This document shows, piece after piece, positions 61,033 through 64,000 of a DNA stretch of 64,000 nt. The stretch is from the NCBI RefSeq assembly GCF_000381545.1, contig NZ_KB906673.1, positions 310,001 through 374,000 of the forward strand. Reading direction: 5' to 3'. The notes below the pieces were generated by a model. The model did no database searches and was not told the DNA's origin. It was given only the letters and a program-made list of their open reading frames with translations. Both the position numbers and the translations under genes were made by a program. Each line of letters starts with the position of its first letter. Position 1 is the stretch's first letter. The stretch is from Rhodonellum psychrophilum GCM71 = DSM 17998 (lineage in GTDB: Bacteria; Bacteroidota; Bacteroidia; Cytophagales; Cyclobacteriaceae).

Positions 61033-61944
61033 ATGGAGAATTTTACAAAGGCAATGGTAGGGCTTGACCTCAGTGCCATGGATGGGGTTTTGATGAAAAA
61101 GGTAGCTTTTTTATCCAAATTGTTAGGGATCGAAAAAATCTATTTTATCCACATATCCAAGAATCTCTCTTTGCCTGAAGAGATAAAGGACCATTATCCA
61201 GATATACTTGCGCCTTTGGATGAGTCGATAAAGGCGGAAATCCTAGTGAACATAAAAGAACATCCTTTTCCCAAAGAAATTGAACTGGAAGTGATCGTGG
61301 GGGAGGGAAACCCAAGAGACACTATCCTAAGATGGGCCAATATCAAAGACGTGGACATCATGATCATGGGTAGAAAAAATGAGATGGAAGGCAGTGGCTC
61401 ACTTGCCAAATACATGGCCCAAAAATCCCCATGTTCTGTCCTGTTCTTGACAGAAAACAGTGAGATTGCCGTACCCAAAAAAGTGCTCATTCCACTGGAC
61501 TTTTCCGAACACTCCAACCTTACTTTTAAGTTTGCCCAGAAGTTGTTTGAAGAAACAAATACGGAGATTTTAGCACTCCATATTTATGAGGTGCCTACCG
61601 GCTACTACAAGACTGGAAAATCTTACGAAGAATTTGCCGCGATCATGAAAGGGCATGCAAAAAAGGATTACGAAAAATTCCTCCAGAAATACAAGCACCA
61701 GCATTTCGAATGTCTATTCCTTATGGATGAAAAAGAAAATTCCGGAAAATTCATCACTCGAATGGCCCAAGAACACCAAGCCAATTGGATCATTATGGGA
61801 AGTAGGGGAAGAACCTCTTCTGCATCGGTCTTGTTGGGAAGCGTTGCAGAAAATTTGGTGGAGGCAAACAACATGTTGCCCATGTTGATTTTCAAGAAAA
61901 AGGGGGAAAACATGAACTTGATCGATGCCATCCTGAAGATTTGA
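61033..61944 (+). CDS. Tandem universal stress protein (UspA family)
   Basis: A 303-residue protein with two UspA domains (about 1-145 and 150-295). The second domain keeps the ATP-binding pattern G-x2-G-x9-GS in MGSRGRTSSASVLLGSVAEN, while the first has MGRKNEMEGSGSLAK and lacks the second glycine, so nucleotide binding is probably confined to the second half. Such proteins help cells survive starvation and other stress. The frame is open far upstream (to 60802), but that part overlaps the divergent gene and reads poorly; the ATG at 61033 gives MENFTKAMVGLDLS, a typical Usp start. Confidence 0.85.
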   Translation: MENFTKAMVGLDLSAMDGVLMKKVAFLSKLLGIEKIYFIHISKNLSLPEEIKDHYPDILAPLDESIKAEILVNIKEHPFPKEIELEVIVGEGNPRDTILRWANIKDVDIMIMGRKNEMEGSGSLAKYMAQKSPCSVLFLTENSEIAVPKKVLIPLDFSEHSNLTFKFAQKLFEETNTEILALHIYEVPTGYYKTGKSYEEFAAIMKGHAKKDYEKFLQKYKHQHFECLFLMDEKENSGKFITRMAQEHQANWIIMGSRGRTSSASVLLGSVAENLVEANNMLPMLIFKKKGENMNLIDAILKI

Positions 61945-61951
61945 TGGGGCT

Positions 61952-62008
61952 GACTTTGTCAGGAAAAGTGATTTCAATTTGCTTGATCTCACTTTTCCTG
62001 GCAAAGTC
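61952..62008 (+). terminator. Long hairpin after the universal stress gene
   Basis: GACTTTGTCAGGAAAAGTGA pairs with TCACTTTTCCTGGCAAAGTC with a single non-Watson-Crick position and a 15- to 17-base loop. There is no U-tract. It touches the left end of the repeat at 62010. Confidence 0.55.
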
Positions 62009-62009
62009 G

Positions 62010-62222
62010 TTTAACCCGCTTTATGCATTATCAAATCAATCCCGAAATTCCTTAGTAATCACTGAGTCGTTAACTGTTTTTTGACCTTACCCTAATCTCC
62101 AAATAGTCTGGTTTTTTTGCAGTTTCAAGCCCTATTCCCAAACGAAATGCGTAACTCTATCTAGCTTACCTCAAGTTAGCTGCTTTACGTTACTTTTCCG
62201 CTGTCTTAGAATTCGGGTTTAA
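62010..62222 (-). repeat. TIR-bounded intergenic repeat, copy G (minus orientation)
   Basis: Plus-strand ends are TTTAACCCGCTTTATGC and ATTCGGGTTTAAT. On the minus strand it contains GCTTGAAACTGCAAAAAAAC, CAGACTATTTGGAGATTAGG and GTAAGGTCAAAAAACAGT. An extra stretch of about 55 bases lies between the core and the 62222 end, making it the longest copy. Confidence 0.8.
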
Positions 62223-62274
62223 TTGTCAGCAAACGAATAGAGAGATCATCCACATAAGATTCTATTGGATGTTT

Positions 62275-63645
62275 TCAATACGCGCTTTCCCGATTCCGGA
62301 TCAACTCAATCACTGTTTTTAGGCAAATCTTCAAATCTAGCCATATTGACCAGTTTTGGATGTAAAAATAATCCAGTTTAACTCGGGAACGGATTTGATA
62401 AGGGTTTTCGATTTCTCCCCTAAAACCCTTTACCTGCGCCAGTCCGGTGATGCCTGGTCTGATCTTATGTCGGGAATTGTATTTTTCTATCTGGGTTTTG
62501 AAAACCCTATTCATTGGAACCGTATGTGGCCGAGGGCCGATAACGGACATGTCTCCAATCAGCACATTCAAAAATTGGGGCATTTCATCCAGGGAAGTGT
62601 TTCTGAGAAAGGCACCGATTTTGGTGACGCGCGGGTCGTTTTTTACTGCCTGCTGGCTATCCCCATAATCATTGGGCGTCATGGATCTAAATTTGAGGCA
62701 TTTGAAGACGACACTGTTCTCCCCATTCCTTTCCTGAATGAAAAAAACCGATCCCTTGGATTCCAATTTGATCAATATCCCCACGATGGGAATCAACCAA
62801 CTGAGGATAAAAACGGTGACCAAAAGTGAAAATACGATGTCGAAACTCCGTTTCAAAAACCTGTTGAAGACATTGTCCAATGGAATTTCATTCACATTGA
62901 TCACAAAGAAATCGCCGTACCGACTAAAGGAGAGTTTCTTTTCGAGTTGAAGACTTCCATGCGGGATCACTTTCACTTTAATATAGTGTTCTTCCGCAAA
63001 ATCAATGATATTTTTCACGGTGTTGACATCCAGCCTTTCATTGATATAAATCAAGTCCAGCTTGATTTTCAAAGCCTCTTCGTAGAAAATCTTGATGTCG
63101 CCACGGGTTTGGTTGCAGGAGGCAACATCATCATAATACCCCATAAAGTTGATGCCAAAATCCCTTCTGATGCCGAGGATTTTGGCCAGTTCGCTGCTGC
63201 TGCTGCCTTTTCCCAAAATTACGGCATTTCTGTAATTGTATCCTTTTTTCCTGTATTGCTTGAGCACCATATGTGCACCAACCCTATAAAGCCCCAAGAA
63301 AAGGAATAAGGAAGCAGCTTGGGAAATCAAAAACACAATCCGGGAAGGATCTGATCTAAAGGGCAACCAAAAAATGGAGACAATCGCCAAAAACCAAAGG
63401 AGCGAACCAAAAAGGCGTTTCAATGTGGATTCAAATTCCGTGGTCCTACCGATCTTGTAATCCTTCCTCAAAAGGGAAATAACCAACCATACCATGATGT
63501 AAGTGGCATAAAGGGGACCGCTGAGGATCGGGAAATCACCAAAATAAAACAATGTGGCCATTGAAACCAGCAAGGCCACATGAAGTGCCAAAATATCACC
63601 GATTACAAAAAGCCAAGGAAAGAAGGTGTAAAAACGTTTTTTCAT
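62275..63645 (-). CDS. Polyprenyl-phosphate glycosyl-1-phosphate transferase (WcaJ-like)
   Basis: A 456-residue inner-membrane enzyme. Four N-terminal membrane helices (about 1-125) precede a CoA-binding-like fold (about 140-240, with NAVILGKGSSSSELAKIL), a fifth helix after FLKRSFDIVFSLLVTVFIL, and the bacterial sugar transferase domain with FKCLKFRSM, LRNTSLDEMPQFLNVLIGDMSVIGPRPH and KIRPGITGLAQVKG. It would transfer a hexose phosphate from a UDP-sugar to undecaprenyl phosphate, the first step of exopolysaccharide assembly. The divergent methyltransferase next to it suggests the edge of a polysaccharide cluster. Confidence 0.92.
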   Translation of the reverse strand: MKKRFYTFFPWLFVIGDILALHVALLVSMATLFYFGDFPILSGPLYATYIMVWLVISLLRKDYKIGRTTEFESTLKRLFGSLLWFLAIVSIFWLPFRSDPSRIVFLISQAASLFLFLGLYRVGAHMVLKQYRKKGYNYRNAVILGKGSSSSELAKILGIRRDFGINFMGYYDDVASCNQTRGDIKIFYEEALKIKLDLIYINERLDVNTVKNIIDFAEEHYIKVKVIPHGSLQLEKKLSFSRYGDFFVINVNEIPLDNVFNRFLKRSFDIVFSLLVTVFILSWLIPIVGILIKLESKGSVFFIQERNGENSVVFKCLKFRSMTPNDYGDSQQAVKNDPRVTKIGAFLRNTSLDEMPQFLNVLIGDMSVIGPRPHTVPMNRVFKTQIEKYNSRHKIRPGITGLAQVKGFRGEIENPYQIRSRVKLDYFYIQNWSIWLDLKICLKTVIELIRNRESAY

Positions 63646-63783
63646 AAAATCATTTGAATCCTAAACCGAATGGAGCAAGCCACCATTATTAGGCCAATTT
63701 TTGGCTGGTATGATTTGAAGATTAAATTAAAATTTTCCCAACTTCAAGCAAAATTAAAAAAGATTTGCGCATCAAAATTGTTT

Positions 63784-63819
63784 TTTGATCAATAAATTTA
63801 AATGACTTGCCTAACTTTG
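63784..63819 (+). promoter_or_regulatory. Candidate promoter for the methyltransferase gene
   Basis: TTTG at 63784-63787 and TAACTTTG at 63812-63819. The -7 box is a perfect match to TAnnTTTG, but the 24-base spacing is longer than usual. The predicted start lies about 20 bases before the ATG at 63847. Confidence 0.35.
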
Positions 63820-63846
63820 CTGATTATTTAGGCAAGATTCCAATTC

Positions 63847-64000
63847 ATGAATTACATAAAATCCCTTCTGGCACCATCAGACCATCCCGAATCCCTTGGC
63901 AACAAATTCAGATCGAGACGGTTTTTTGTGTTTGAAAATCTCATCCTTAAAAATTTTCCCCAAGGAAGTCCGATTCGGGTTCTGGATGTAGGCGGCACGG
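63847..64000 (+). CDS. Class I SAM-dependent methyltransferase, N-terminal fragment
   Basis: The first 51 residues of a gene that leaves the window on the right. After a short N-terminal helix region (MNYIKSLLAPSDHPESLG) the sequence reaches IRVLDVGGT, which is motif I of the Rossmann-type methyltransferases that binds S-adenosylmethionine. Such genes are common in surface polysaccharide clusters, in line with the divergent WcaJ-like gene. Too little is seen to name a substrate. Confidence 0.6.
   Translation, partial: MNYIKSLLAPSDHPESLGNKFRSRRFFVFENLILKNFPQGSPIRVLDVGGT

Noticed and set aside
404-62222. The repeats as a CRISPR array or riboswitch set
   Set aside because: The copies are far apart, in both orientations, not followed by regular spacers, and lie near both gene ends and gene starts. 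None matches a riboswitch I know.

Overview
The window comes from a Bacteroidota chromosome, most likely a Cytophagales bacterium close to Cyclobacteriaceae. The signs are SusC/SusD pairs ending in the usual C-terminal tails, the gliding lipoprotein GldD, lipoproteins of the DUF6702 and DUF1735 type, Bacteroidota-like promoter elements (TTTG and TAnnTTTG), and an inner-membrane DsbD with an N-terminal periplasmic domain. The genus is an inference. I saw no tRNA, rRNA, CRISPR array, prophage or intact insertion sequence.

Left part (1-25 kb). It holds housekeeping and scavenging genes: an M20 peptidase end, DsbD, a sugar-kinase-like protein divergent from a sodium:solute symporter, GldD divergent from a DinB-like protein, a nitroreductase, an S10 carboxypeptidase, a TonB-dependent receptor, a GH29 alpha-L-fucosidase, a gluconate-dehydrogenase-subunit-3/GMC oxidoreductase pair, an MG2/plug protein with a carboxypeptidase-D-like partner, an M1 peptidase, a HupE/UreJ protein and a DUF6702 protein. 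A frameshifted copy of the GMC oxidoreductase 3' end lies at 20818-21100.

Middle (25.1-50.9 kb). This is a large xylan utilisation locus, all on the minus strand. In transcription order it encodes a GH115 alpha-glucuronidase, a sialate-O-acetylesterase-like (CE20-like) esterase, SusC-SusD-SusC-SusD, a DUF1735-type surface glycan-binding lipoprotein, a GH10-fold protein with inserted carbohydrate-binding modules and a destroyed active site, an active-looking GH10 xylanase, a GH43, a CE6 acetylxylan esterase and a second GH43. Together they would bind, cut, deacetylate, remove glucuronic acid from, and import acetylated glucurono(arabino)xylan.

Regulator. Divergent from this locus, at 52.4-54.3 kb, is the most unusual gene of the window. 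It encodes a 7TMR-DISM membrane sensor whose C-terminus, after a coiled coil, is the zinc-ribbon/HTH DNA-binding part of an IS1595-type transposase without the catalytic domain. No hybrid two-component, AraC or ECF regulator lies in the xylan locus, so this protein is a good candidate for its regulator.

Right part (54.4-64 kb). It holds a small lipoprotein, an orphan SusC/SusD pair, a 2H phosphoesterase, a tandem universal stress protein, and the start of an exopolysaccharide region (WcaJ-like glycosylphosphotransferase and a divergent methyltransferase cut by the window edge).

Scattered through the intergenic spaces are eight related elements of about 90-213 bp. Most are bounded by inverted ends of the form TTTAACCCG...CGGGTTTAAA and share an internal core. 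They look like a MITE-type or other dispersed intergenic repeat family that I cannot match to anything named.
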